Source: Gnetum montanum (taxonomy: Eukaryota > Streptophyta > Gnetopsida > Gnetales > Gnetaceae). Taken from it: a stretch of 24,186 nt of DNA. How positions within the stretch are numbered: position 1 is the first letter of the stretch; each line of letters begins with the position of its first letter. The notes beneath the pieces were generated by a model. That model ran no database searches and was not told where the DNA came from. It saw only the letters and a list, made by a program, of their open reading frames with translations. Both the position numbers and the translations under genes were made by a program. The stretch is from NCBI GenBank assembly GCA_015680685.1, contig MNCI01000967.1:494344-518529 (forward strand), in the 5' to 3' direction. Below, piece by piece: positions 1 through 8,471 of this stretch.

Positions 1-42
1 ATGTTACCCATTCTTCGGAAGCTGAGACAATAAAAATAAGAT

Positions 43-132
43 GTCTTTGCATGGTGTGGTCCCCATGCATAAAAACACAAAACACAAAAAAAAGAGAAAA
101 AATAATGAGGATTCAAAGCACACCCCTTAGAC
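43..132 (+). repeat. Conserved hairpin module, copy A
   Basis: Three nested pairing blocks are visible: GTCT with AGAC at the ends, GGTGTG with CACACC, and TCCCCAT with ATGAGGA (one mismatch), around a long A-rich loop. The same architecture occurs in five other places in the window. Confidence 0.6.
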
Positions 133-142
133 AGAATACTTT

Positions 143-193
143 GGGCTACAAGCACTGGTTATGGAACCAAAGTGTTCCCTCTAACTAAGGCCC
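143..193 (+). repeat. Second small inverted repeat, GGGC...GCCC, downstream of hairpin A
   Basis: The block starts GGGCTACAAGCACT and ends CTAACTAAGGCCC. GGGC pairs with GCCC at the ends and GGTT pairs with AACC around ATGG in the middle. In element II (from about 12573) the inner arms are AGTT and AACT, a paired change. Corresponding blocks follow the hairpins in elements I and III but pair less well. Confidence 0.4.
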
Positions 194-593
194 TTCTCAC
201 TTCCCATTCTCTCCTTGTTTCGTCGAAATGGTGGTGGCTCTTCGAAGATGCATCCTTGTTATCCATGCAGATGGTTTAACCAAATGCATTGATGTGAAGT
301 CACTGGAAGTGGTTGGTTTGAGCCAAAGTTGGAATGCGATTTGCCAAGTTGCATTAATCATAAAACACACAAGGGGTTGTACACCACCTTGTCCTTGGGA
401 TTCCATTCCATCCTCTTCTTTCCATCCTTCTCTCCATTGTTCACCTCATTGCGAGTTGTATCATTAGTGTATATTTTGGTTGATGCATTATTTTCTTTTT
501 GGTAAATTCTAGTGGTTAAGACTTTAACTCTTGTTCCAAAGGACATTCCCAGAGCCTATAGACTCTTTGAATGTGGGATTTGTCAGGGCTAGC

Positions 594-3383
594 ATGGAAT
601 ATGCATTTTTAAACAATGGTAAACTCATCATAATTAATGTTAAACTTGCTCCTAAACAAAAAGAAAAGTTGTTAAAGGTAGTTAACAAATGGACAATAGC
701 CTTTGCTTGGTCATATCCTAAGATAATAGGAATCAATCCAAGGATATGCCAGCATCACATTTACACTGACCCAGCCATGAAGCCTAGAAGGTAGCCGCAA
801 AGGTCGTTGAACCCAAAATTGAAGCAAATTGTCAAGGAGGAAATAGAACAACTCCTCAAGGTAGGGTTCATCTATCCCATCGTGAATAGTGAGGGGGTTA
901 GCCCACTTATAATTGTACCAAAGAAATATGGCAACTAGCAGGTCTACATCAACTTTAGGCTATTAAATATAGCAACATTTAAAGATCACTTTCCATTGCC
1001 ATTTGTCAATCAAGTGTTAGACACCATATTCAAGCCTTGTTATTATAGCTTCTTGGATGGATATAGTGGCTATAACCAAATCCAAATTATGCAAGAAGAT
1101 CAAGCCAAGACAACATTCAGAAGTCCTTGGGGGACTTTTGCATATTGTAAGATGTCATTTAGTCTATGCAATGCCCCTACAACATTTCAACACCTAGTCC
1201 TTAGTACTTTCAAATAATGAATTAGTAATGGTGTGGAAGCCTTCATGGATGAATTTTCCACCTATGGAGCTATATTTGAGCAAGCCTTGAACCACCTTGA
1301 GCAAGTACTAAAGAGATGTGTTAAAACAAACTCATGGCTCAATTGGAAAAAGAGCCATCTCATGGTCTAAGAAGGCATTGTACTAGGACATAGAATCACT
1401 TAAGCAGGGATTGAGGTAGACCTAGAAAAGATAAGGGTCATCTAAGGAATAACCCACCAACCAGAAACCATTAAAGATGTTTGATCATTCCTTGGACACA
1501 CTAGCTACTACCGATGATTCATAGAGAATTTCTTTAAGATTGCAAAATAATTGGTAGAGCTTACAAAGAAAGATGCACCTTTCACCTGGACTTAAGAATG
1601 TGAACATGCATTCCAACAGTTAAAGAAAAAACTCATAGAAACACCAATCCTACAAGCACCAGATTGATCTAGACCCTTTCACATCATGACAAATGCATCT
1701 AACTACGCCTTAGAAGTAGTTCTCATGTAGATGGATGATAATAAACACCCAAACTACATCCACTACACCAACCGAAGCATTGTGAGAACATAATTAAATT
1801 AGACCATCATGGAAAAAGAACTAATGGACATGGTGTACACTCTATAAAATTTTAGGCACTATGTGCTTGTCTACAAAGTATTTGTGCACATGGATCATAG
1901 TGTAATTTGCTACCTCATGGACAAGCCAACAATGAGTCCTCGTGTCATATAGTGACTCATGATCTTGCAAGAATTTGATCTCACAATGGTAGATCGAAAA
2001 GGGACCAAGAATGTGATCGTTGACCATCTCTCTCACATAAGATGGAATAATAAAGAGGAGGAGAGCCCCCTCTCTGATCATTTTCTAGATGAACTTCTCT
2101 TTACAGGAGCAATAAATGAACAAATTCCTATAGAAACAACATGGTACAATAGCATCCTCACCTATCTTCTCAGTCAGGAGATGCCACAAGATCTTAACTT
2201 CAAAAAGAAGCAATAATTTCTACATTAGGTTAAATACTTCATGGAAATCAATGGGCACCTTTACAAGTTGTGTGTTGATGGCCTGATTTGTTGTTGTATC
2301 CATAACAAAGATCAACTACACATTCTCTAGGATGCTCACAAAGGGCCTTGTGGAGGTTGCTATGTAGGGAGACACACAGCTATAAAAATCTTGATAGTAG
2401 GATACTATTGGCCTACAATCTTTAGGGATGCCCACTAGTTTGTTTGATCTTATGAACATTTTCAACAAGATGGGGGGATAACCACTTGCATGGAAGGTCC
2501 TTAATAGTACATTCAACCACTAGAACCTTTTGACATATGGGGCATTGACTTCATGGATCCCATCACATACATGTCCAATGAAAAGACATATATTATCGTA
2601 GTAGTTGACTACTACATAAAATGGGTAGAAGTAGTGGTTGTTATTGATTGCACATCATCCACAATTGCTAAATTTATACAACAAAATATTGTAAATAGGT
2701 TTGGGATGCCACATTAACTAATTTTTGACAATGGAACTAACTTCACAAGTGCCACTTGTAAAAAGTTAATCCAACGAATGGGGGTTGAACATAAATTAAC
2801 AATACTCTACCACCCCCAAGCCAACAGTCAAGTAGAGGTAACAAACTAGGAGATCACAAAAATACTAACACAGACCATTAGCAAATATAGGAAAGATTGG
2901 AGTATTAATGATGCCGTCTAAGCCTATCATTCAACATGGAAACTTCCTATTGGCTATTCTTCCTATGAGTCAGTGTACAAAAAAATTTCAATGATCCTAA
3001 TTCAATCCAAACTTTGTACACTCTCAACAACCTATGATCTAAATCTTGACTTAAGTCTAGCACAAAAAGAAAGATTGATCAACGTAAATGTGCTCGATGA
3101 AAACCAATTAGTCGCCCTATCTTTGAATAAGGTGGACAAGGCATTTAGAAAGCAACGTCATGTCCTAAGAATATGAAAGGTATAACTTCAACCAAGAGAT
3201 AAGGTCCTTTGTTGGAACCCCACACATGTACCCTAGAAGTCAAAATTTCAAACATTGTGGAAGGGACCTTATATAATTGATCAAACCTTTCCCTCTAGGG
3301 CCATGATAATCTACAAACCTGACAATCCAAATAAAAAGCAATCGGTCAACATCACACCAGTAAAACCTTTCTTAGAGCTATGA
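594..3383 (+). pseudogene. pol: Degenerate pol of element I: reverse transcriptase, RNase H, integrase
   Basis: One reading frame can be followed from 594 to the TGA at 3381-3383 with no net frameshift, broken by about 30 internal stops. In order it shows the RT N-terminal block (LNPKLKQIVKEEIEQLL, from about 810), DHFPLPFVNQ (about 985), FLDGYSGYNQIQI (about 1050) and the polymerase box at 1242-1253, which reads FMDE, so the second catalytic Asp has become Glu. RNase H begins near 1680 with TNAS where active copies have TDAS. Integrase keeps D (2547), D (2727) and E (2835), giving the classical D-35-E spacing, but the two zinc-binding Cys near 2447-2460 are lost (compare CDHC in element III). 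The order RT-RH-IN and the residue patterns place it in the Athila/Tat group of Ty3/gypsy. The N-terminal end is missing: the sequence starts abruptly after the fragment at 1-588. It cannot be functional. Confidence 0.93.
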
Positions 3384-3500
3384 TGGGCTAGTGCAACTAC
3401 CACCTCAATGGATGGACAACCACATTCCATCTTTTGGATCTCCTGCTTCCAACTCAATCATGGGAGAGATAGCCATCCATGCTAACAATCCATATGACTT

Positions 3501-3590
3501 CTCAATTTTTCTACTTTTTTTTTCAAGTTTTTGATTTTACAAGATATTTATTTTACAAATTTTTTATTTTCATATTTTTCTAATTTTACA
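3501..3590 (+). repeat. Degenerate T-rich TTTTACA repeat block, element I
   Basis: Several imperfect copies of a unit resembling TTTTTGATTTTACAA follow the purine tract after pol. Equivalent, better preserved blocks lie at 11846-12012 and 22784-22892. Confidence 0.6.
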
Positions 3591-4103
3591 TCGTTAATAC
3601 CTTTGAACCTTTCTTGATTATTTTACACTTTCTTATATATTTTACTTTGTTTTTCTTTTTCCAAGTGTGATATTTTCTCATTTTTGCTAATAAAACTTCT
3701 TAATTACCATAAAACATGGTGCCACTATTATTGTTTACTACTGATGGTTTGTGCTTAATGTTGTGATTGTTGATGTCTAGTTTCTATTTTTCAATTCTAA
3801 TGTCTAATGACTATGGCATAGTTTATTTTTCATGGAACAAGTAGTGAGTCCATGTCATATGCCCATTCAATGAACTCTATGATTTTTCTTGTTCTAGGAA
3901 TTTGAGGTCCTTTCCATTAAAAATATTTTAATCAATTGGTGACCTTGGTAGTCCTAGAATTAGGAAGGATTCAAAGGTTTTTAAAGGGTATGACTTCAAG
4001 GGAACTCAATTCTCTTTCTACGCTTCTACTTTCTTGAGTGCTTGAGTGTTTTTCATAAACTTCTTGCCATTTCATCTTAGCCACTCAAAGGAAGTCAAAT
4101 AAA

Positions 4104-4177
4104 GTCTTCTGATGGTGTGGTTTCCATCCAAAAATCCAAAAAAAAATTGATGGAAATTCAAGGCACACCCCTTGGAC
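4104..4177 (+). repeat. Conserved hairpin module, copy C1
   Basis: GTCT with GGAC (one G-T pair), GGTGTG with CACACC, and TTTCCAT with a perfect ATGGAAA partner. This is the first unit of a tandem duplication. Confidence 0.6.
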
Positions 4178-4192
4178 ATAATAAATGAATAA

Positions 4193-4268
4193 GTCCTTGC
4201 ATGTGTGATTCCCATTTCAAAAGAGAAGCAAAAACAAATGATGGAAATTCAAAGCACAACCCGTGGAT
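4193..4268 (+). repeat. Conserved hairpin module, copy C2
   Basis: GTCC with GGAT (one G-T pair), a partly decayed GTGTG with CACAACC, and TTCCCAT with ATGGAAA (one mismatch). Second unit of the tandem pair in element I. Confidence 0.5.
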
Positions 4269-5508
4269 AAATAAACGGGCTACAAGCACTAGTTATGGGA
4301 CTAGAAAGACATGTACCCATGCTTGAAAATCCCCTCTAACTAAGGCCCTCTCTCACTTCCTACTTCTCACTTTTCTTCTCCTTATGGAACAGTGATTATT
4401 TTGTGGAAGCACTCTTGTGTCTCTTTTAGGTGGACCAATCTTAGAGTGGTGATGCAAAGTCACTGATAGTGGCTGGTTTTAGTCTAGACTAAGGGTGGAT
4501 CTTTATAGGCCATTTTAAACACAAATTCCACAAGGGACTTCTTATGACCTTAATTCAAAATTCCATTCATCCTTCTCCATCATCCATCCATGCTGCCATA
4601 ATTCACCTCATTGTTGAGTTCTATGTTATGCTCTATGTCTTAGTGTGATGTGTTTGAATTCTTAGATAGATTCTTTTTGGTTGATCCTTAACTTTTCATG
4701 ACCATTAATCAACTGTGGGGCCCACAAACTCCTTAGTTGAGGTTATGCAAGGGCAACAAGGGCATGAGCCTACTATGGGGTGGACCCACTTGCATAGCTT
4801 TTTATTTGATTAGTTAAGGTTCTTTACCTTTGACATTGCATATTCCATTGTGTATTCCACTTAGTCCCCCTTAACCTTTTATTCCATTCATCCCTTGAAT
4901 TATTTTTCTCCATTTTTTCCAAATTTATGAGCTTCAACATCCTCTTCTCATGTTTTCATACTATTATTGGCCTTTTGAGCTTTCATTTGACACCAATTTC
5001 ATTCAGAAACTCTTTGTATTTTACAAGTTTGACCAAAGTCAATGGTCACCCACGATGGTCAACAGTTGCATCAATGAGGCCTTGTCAATGTAGTGAAAAA
5101 ATTCTATATATATTGTCATAAACTTAGAAATTTTTGTCATTTGCCTCATAACACATGGGGATTTTTTGCAATTTTTTAGAGCCTAAAACCTTCCAAAGCC
5201 CTTAACTTCCCAACTGTTTATTTAAATTACTCTATTCTTCAACCCTACACATATCGAAGGTAAGCTCTTTATCATGGAGGGTGCAAACCTTAAGGTTTTT
5301 AATGAAATTTTTTGAAAATTTTTCTAACTCTCCAAAAGGGTCAATAAAACTTAACAATATACAAACATCAGTTTTTTTGAAAGTTAACCCTTTCAACAAT
5401 CCATGGGATGATTTATTAATGATAACACATAAGCAAAATGATAATTGGAGTAATTAAATTAGCCATAATCACAACTTAGCCAAGTGTAACTATCCTAAAG
5501 AGATAAAG

Positions 5509-5569
5509 GTATCTCAATTACATCATGTTTCACAACAATTGCTAACCCATGATCTCATTGTGATTACAA
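5509..5569 (+). other. Putative small intron or former intron upstream of ORF3, element I
   Basis: AAAG|GTATCTCAATTAC resembles a plant splice donor, and TTGCTAAC (about 5538) resembles a branch site. The sequence ends directly before ATGGCA. In element II the homologous stretch keeps an AG acceptor (13398-13457), whereas here it reads ACAA. At about 60 bases it is shorter than usual for a plant intron, so this is tentative. Confidence 0.3.
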
Positions 5570-7467
5570 ATGGCACCAAGACTAAAACACCTATAGGAAG
5601 GAGAACCCTCTCAACCATGGGAGAAATGGCCTAGAGCTAGAAGGGGCCAACAAGAACAAGCATAAGAACTGCTAGAAGCAACCCATGCAATAGGACCTCT
5701 TCATGAGAAATCCAAGGTGGAATTTGTTCAACAAATTCTAGAAGAAGAAGTGCCCACTAAGCAATCACAACGAGAAGTGATAAGATCCACACCAAGGCTT
5801 GAAGTCACTTTGACTTAAGCCTACCTTGATATCATCAGGTCTCGAGAGATTCAAAGATTAGTTCTTCAAGAAATAAACTTTGGACCATTCCTAGAGAAAG
5901 CTCCAATAGATGTTAAAACACAATTACAAACCTCTTCCATGTGGCCAATCATCACATCCAGTGGGAAATGGTACATGGGAGAGACATATCTCTTTTGGAA
6001 CAATAGAAGGCCAGGGTCCACTATCAAAATCAAAGATATTCAAGTGTCCTACTCAATCGAAACTATCACACAAGCATTGGGGTTGCTTGACATTGGGACA
6101 CAATTGGTGAAACTATTAATGAAAGGTAATCCTAAGGCTAAAAAGGAGTAAACTCAGCAATGTTATGGGGAAGATTGTAAGGAATACGACACGCTCACAC
6201 TGGTAAAGTGCATCTATTTCAAAATTGCAACCTATCACCTCAATCCAACGATGAGGCCCAACAAGTTGACCACCTCTTCTACCCAAGCATACACCACTCT
6301 AAGTAAGATATTTTTCATAAACCTTGTAGAACTCATTTATTTGAAGATTGAAAAGCATTTTAAAGAAAATGAATGTGGAAGGAAAAACCTACCCTTTCCA
6401 TGCCTCATTTGAAAACTTTGCAAAAGGGCAAGAACACTCCACTATTCCAATGACACAATCAAACATGCTCCTTTGGCCTCATGATTTGAAATGATGAAAG
6501 AGAAGACACCAATGATAACTTAAGAAAAGAAGCAACCATTAAGTGCTTGCACAAAATCCAAGAACAACTCTTGAGTAAGCAAGAGCAACATGCAAGCATG
6601 AGTGGTGCAGATCCATCTATGTATAGACCAGCAATGAGTCACCTTAATGAAGTGGCTCAAACCATCAGCTAGAGGGAGAGGGGTGGATTAGTTTTCTTTA
6701 CCCAACAAACATAGTTTCCCATGAGTTCAAATCCCAACACTCGAGAGGTGATGGTGTCATTATCTCAACACCATTTATTCCCAGAAATCTCTAGGAATGT
6801 TGCCACCATCTCGATGCATTTAAAGGAAGGTGAAGGGGCCATTGTCCTAGTGATGTAGCACCAATGGCAAGAGATGGTAGCTAAAGTGGTAGTTGACCAT
6901 GTTGCCAAAGCACTAAATGCACCTGCAGCATCTATACCAAATGTATTTTCACTTCAAGATGTGTATACATCTGCAAGCATGGTCAATGAGAAACTTAATG
7001 TAGCCCAACATAAAGAATTACTAGATCAACTAGTAAGGATTGTGCAACCAATTATGGATATCTTCAATTTTTTGCAAAACATCATCACAACCCAATCGAA
7101 GCTACTAGATGCAAGGGACAAATGCATTATTTTGAAGGGGCAACTTGAAATGACTCAAGCACAAAATCAATGCTTGGCCACGGAGGTTGCCAAATTATGT
7201 GTCCACCTTGCTGATACTACAATCCTCAACCCAACAATAACCAAAGATAAAGCTTTCCAATAGCTTCAAGAATGATTCAAGAAGGTCAAGGAGGAGGCAA
7301 TGATGGTCATCTTTAGCTAGTCCATAGTAAAAATGTATTCAATTTAGAAGGACTTAGCTTAGATGCACTAGAAGAATGAGGCTCTGACTACACAAAATCA
7401 TCACCTACGTAATGTTGATGCCCAAAAAGAATCAATGTAAGAATTTATTCATCAATAGCAAGAGTAG
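5570..7467 (+). pseudogene. ORF3 of element I, first part (interrupted by element II)
   Basis: A long stop-broken frame begins at ATG 5570, just after the putative intron. It runs in one frame to about 6490 and, after one frameshift, in a second frame to 7467, where element II interrupts it. The frame resumes at 14586. The first third is charged (LEEEVPTKQSQREVIRS), followed by a block with WPIITSSGKWYMGE and QALGLLDIG and, near 6390, NLPFPCLI. The section from about 6880 is helical and ends in heptad-like sequence. It sits where Athila-type elements carry an env-like third ORF. I see no signal peptide or membrane helix in the readable part, and no recognised domain. The PFPCLI region faintly recalls the 'putative plant transposon protein' family, which I cannot confirm. 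Stops are mainly TAG and TGA at positions where CAG, TGG or CGA is the likely parent. Confidence 0.6.
7463..7467 (+). repeat. Left target-site duplication of element II (agtag)
   Basis: The five bases before the TGATG of the 5' LTR read agtag, and the five after the 3' LTR (14581-14585) read agcag. The single difference is a C to T transition that turns a CAG codon of ORF3 into TAG in the left copy. Confidence 0.8.
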
Positions 7468-7596
7468 TGATGGGACACAATATCTCATGGGCCGCAATAT
7501 CACATCGTAATATCACATCCCTCGCGATATTGGGTACGCGATATTGCGTCTTCCCTGCGATATCACATACGTGATATCACGGTGCACCGTCATATC

Positions 7597-7604
7597 TATA
7601 AATA
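7597..7604 (+). promoter_or_regulatory. TATA box of the 5' LTR, element II
   Basis: TATAAATA is preserved in all three readable LTR promoters of the window (also 13850-13857 and 15647-15654) at the same place relative to the downstream polyadenylation signal. Confidence 0.8.
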
Positions 7605-7773
7605 AGAGGTGACTCTCACTTGTTTCCTCATCCTAGGCTAGACAGTAGGGAAACTCTGGCAAATTGATCACTCCAAAGATAGAATATTTTCCATGTGCCC
7701 GCAGTAGGAGTCCTAAAGTGAACGGATCTTTATTCGAGCAAACATTGTACCTGAACACAAGTTTGTGTACGGC

Positions 7774-7779
7774 AATAAA
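7774..7779 (+). promoter_or_regulatory. Polyadenylation signal AATAAA of the 5' LTR, element II
   Basis: AATAAA in the context GGCAATAAAGACGAGCT lies about 175 bases after the TATA box and is conserved at 14027-14032 and 15825-15830. It probably marks the end of the R region. Confidence 0.65.
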
Positions 7780-8328
7780 GACGAGCTTCTTGGATAAACC
7801 TTACAGTGCATGGAATAGGCTAATTCAGATTTTATTTACTATTATTTATTATCTATTATTTACATGCTTTATTAGTTATTTACTAATTTCTCTCTCAACC
7901 CTTCTCTCCAAGTTAAGTGCCTCAGTATGACTGCTTTGAGCATGTGTGTTACGCGTGGTGATCCCAACAACGATTAGCGTTTGGTAGCCATGATTGCATT
8001 GGTTCAAGGTGTGTACGGTAAGTGGGAACAGATGTTAACACTAGGTTAAATTAGACTTAATTCATTAGTTAGAGTTCATAATTAGTCTCTCAACCCTTCA
8101 CCTCAATAGCACAGGAGATAAAACATAAAAAGACATAAAAATCATATACCTCAGACTTACTTAACCATACACCATGACAACTACAAGTAAGTTTGGGAAA
8201 ACAATGAATAATTAACCTTAAGTGTTCCATGAGACGTGTAGGCACTTAGTCTATAGAGTTCGACCAGATAATGCGTGTTATGCTCATATTCATATGGTTG
8301 AGTGTAGGGATATCTCTCCATTCATCAT

Positions 8329-8346
8329 TGGCGCCGTTGTCGGGGA
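8329..8346 (+). promoter_or_regulatory. Primer-binding site, tRNA-Asp type, element II
   Basis: TGGCGCCGTTGTCGGGGA begins one base after the LTR. It matches the complement of the 3' end of plant tRNA-Asp except for one C to T change at 8340. This primer is typical of Athila-type elements. Confidence 0.93.
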
Positions 8347-8471
8347 CTAAGTGTTTGTGCGCTAAGTAGAACATAAGAGATCATTCACATCATTGGGAGC
8401 TTAAATGGACCTTAAGGTTAATCAAACAAAACAATTATATAACAGTTAATTAGCACACCAAATTGATAACA

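Larger units (their letters stand above)
1..588 (+). mobile_element. 3' noncoding fragment of a subfamily 1 Ty3/gypsy element (element 0)
   Basis: This stretch aligns along its length with 12430-13020, which lies inside element II between its protease remnant and its 3' LTR, so it is internal 3' noncoding sequence and not an LTR. It holds one copy of the conserved hairpin module (43-132), then the GGGCTACAAGCAC and CTAACTAAGGCCC blocks (143-193), then a sequence shared with element II ending in tgtcaggg at 581-588. The short open frames on both strands here have no family resemblance and are not called as genes. The upstream part of this element lies outside the window, and the downstream part is missing because of the junction at about 589. 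Confidence 0.75.
3384..5508 (+). mobile_element. 3' noncoding region of element I
   Basis: No convincing gene is present. In order there is a purine-rich AATCATGGGAGAGAT tract (about 3457-3470) shared in position with elements II and III, a T-rich repeat block (3501-3590), two tandem copies of the hairpin module (4104-4177 and 4193-4268), the GGGCTACAAGCACTAG and CTAACTAAGGCCC blocks (4276-4350), and a segment (to about 4790) matching 23540-23986 of element III. From about 5250 it aligns with 13220-13300 of element II, including a degenerate counterpart of the AGTCATGGGGG tract (near 5273). The short frame at 4927-5121 has no support from the other copies. Confidence 0.75.
7468..8327 (+). repeat. 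5' LTR of element II
   Basis: The 860-base repeat starts TGATGGGACACAATATC and ends CTCCATTCATCA, with TGATG and CATCA as terminal inverted repeats. U3 holds a dense array of GATATC-like motifs (7479-7596) directly before a TATAAATA box at 7597-7604. An AATAAA polyadenylation signal lies at 7774-7779. The matching 3' LTR (13819-14580) is shorter because it lacks about 98 bases of the motif array. Confidence 0.93.

Noticed and set aside
1-588. First read as an LTR because it recurs at 12430-13019 and, more distantly, at 4100-4780 and 23340-23986.
   Set aside because: In element II the block lies between the protease remnant and the 3' LTR, has no TG...CA ends and is not next to a PBS, so it is internal 3' noncoding sequence.
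8329-8346. Match to a tRNA sequence, considered as a tRNA gene.
   Set aside because: Only the 18-base complement of the tRNA 3' end is present, directly after an LTR, so it is a primer-binding site.
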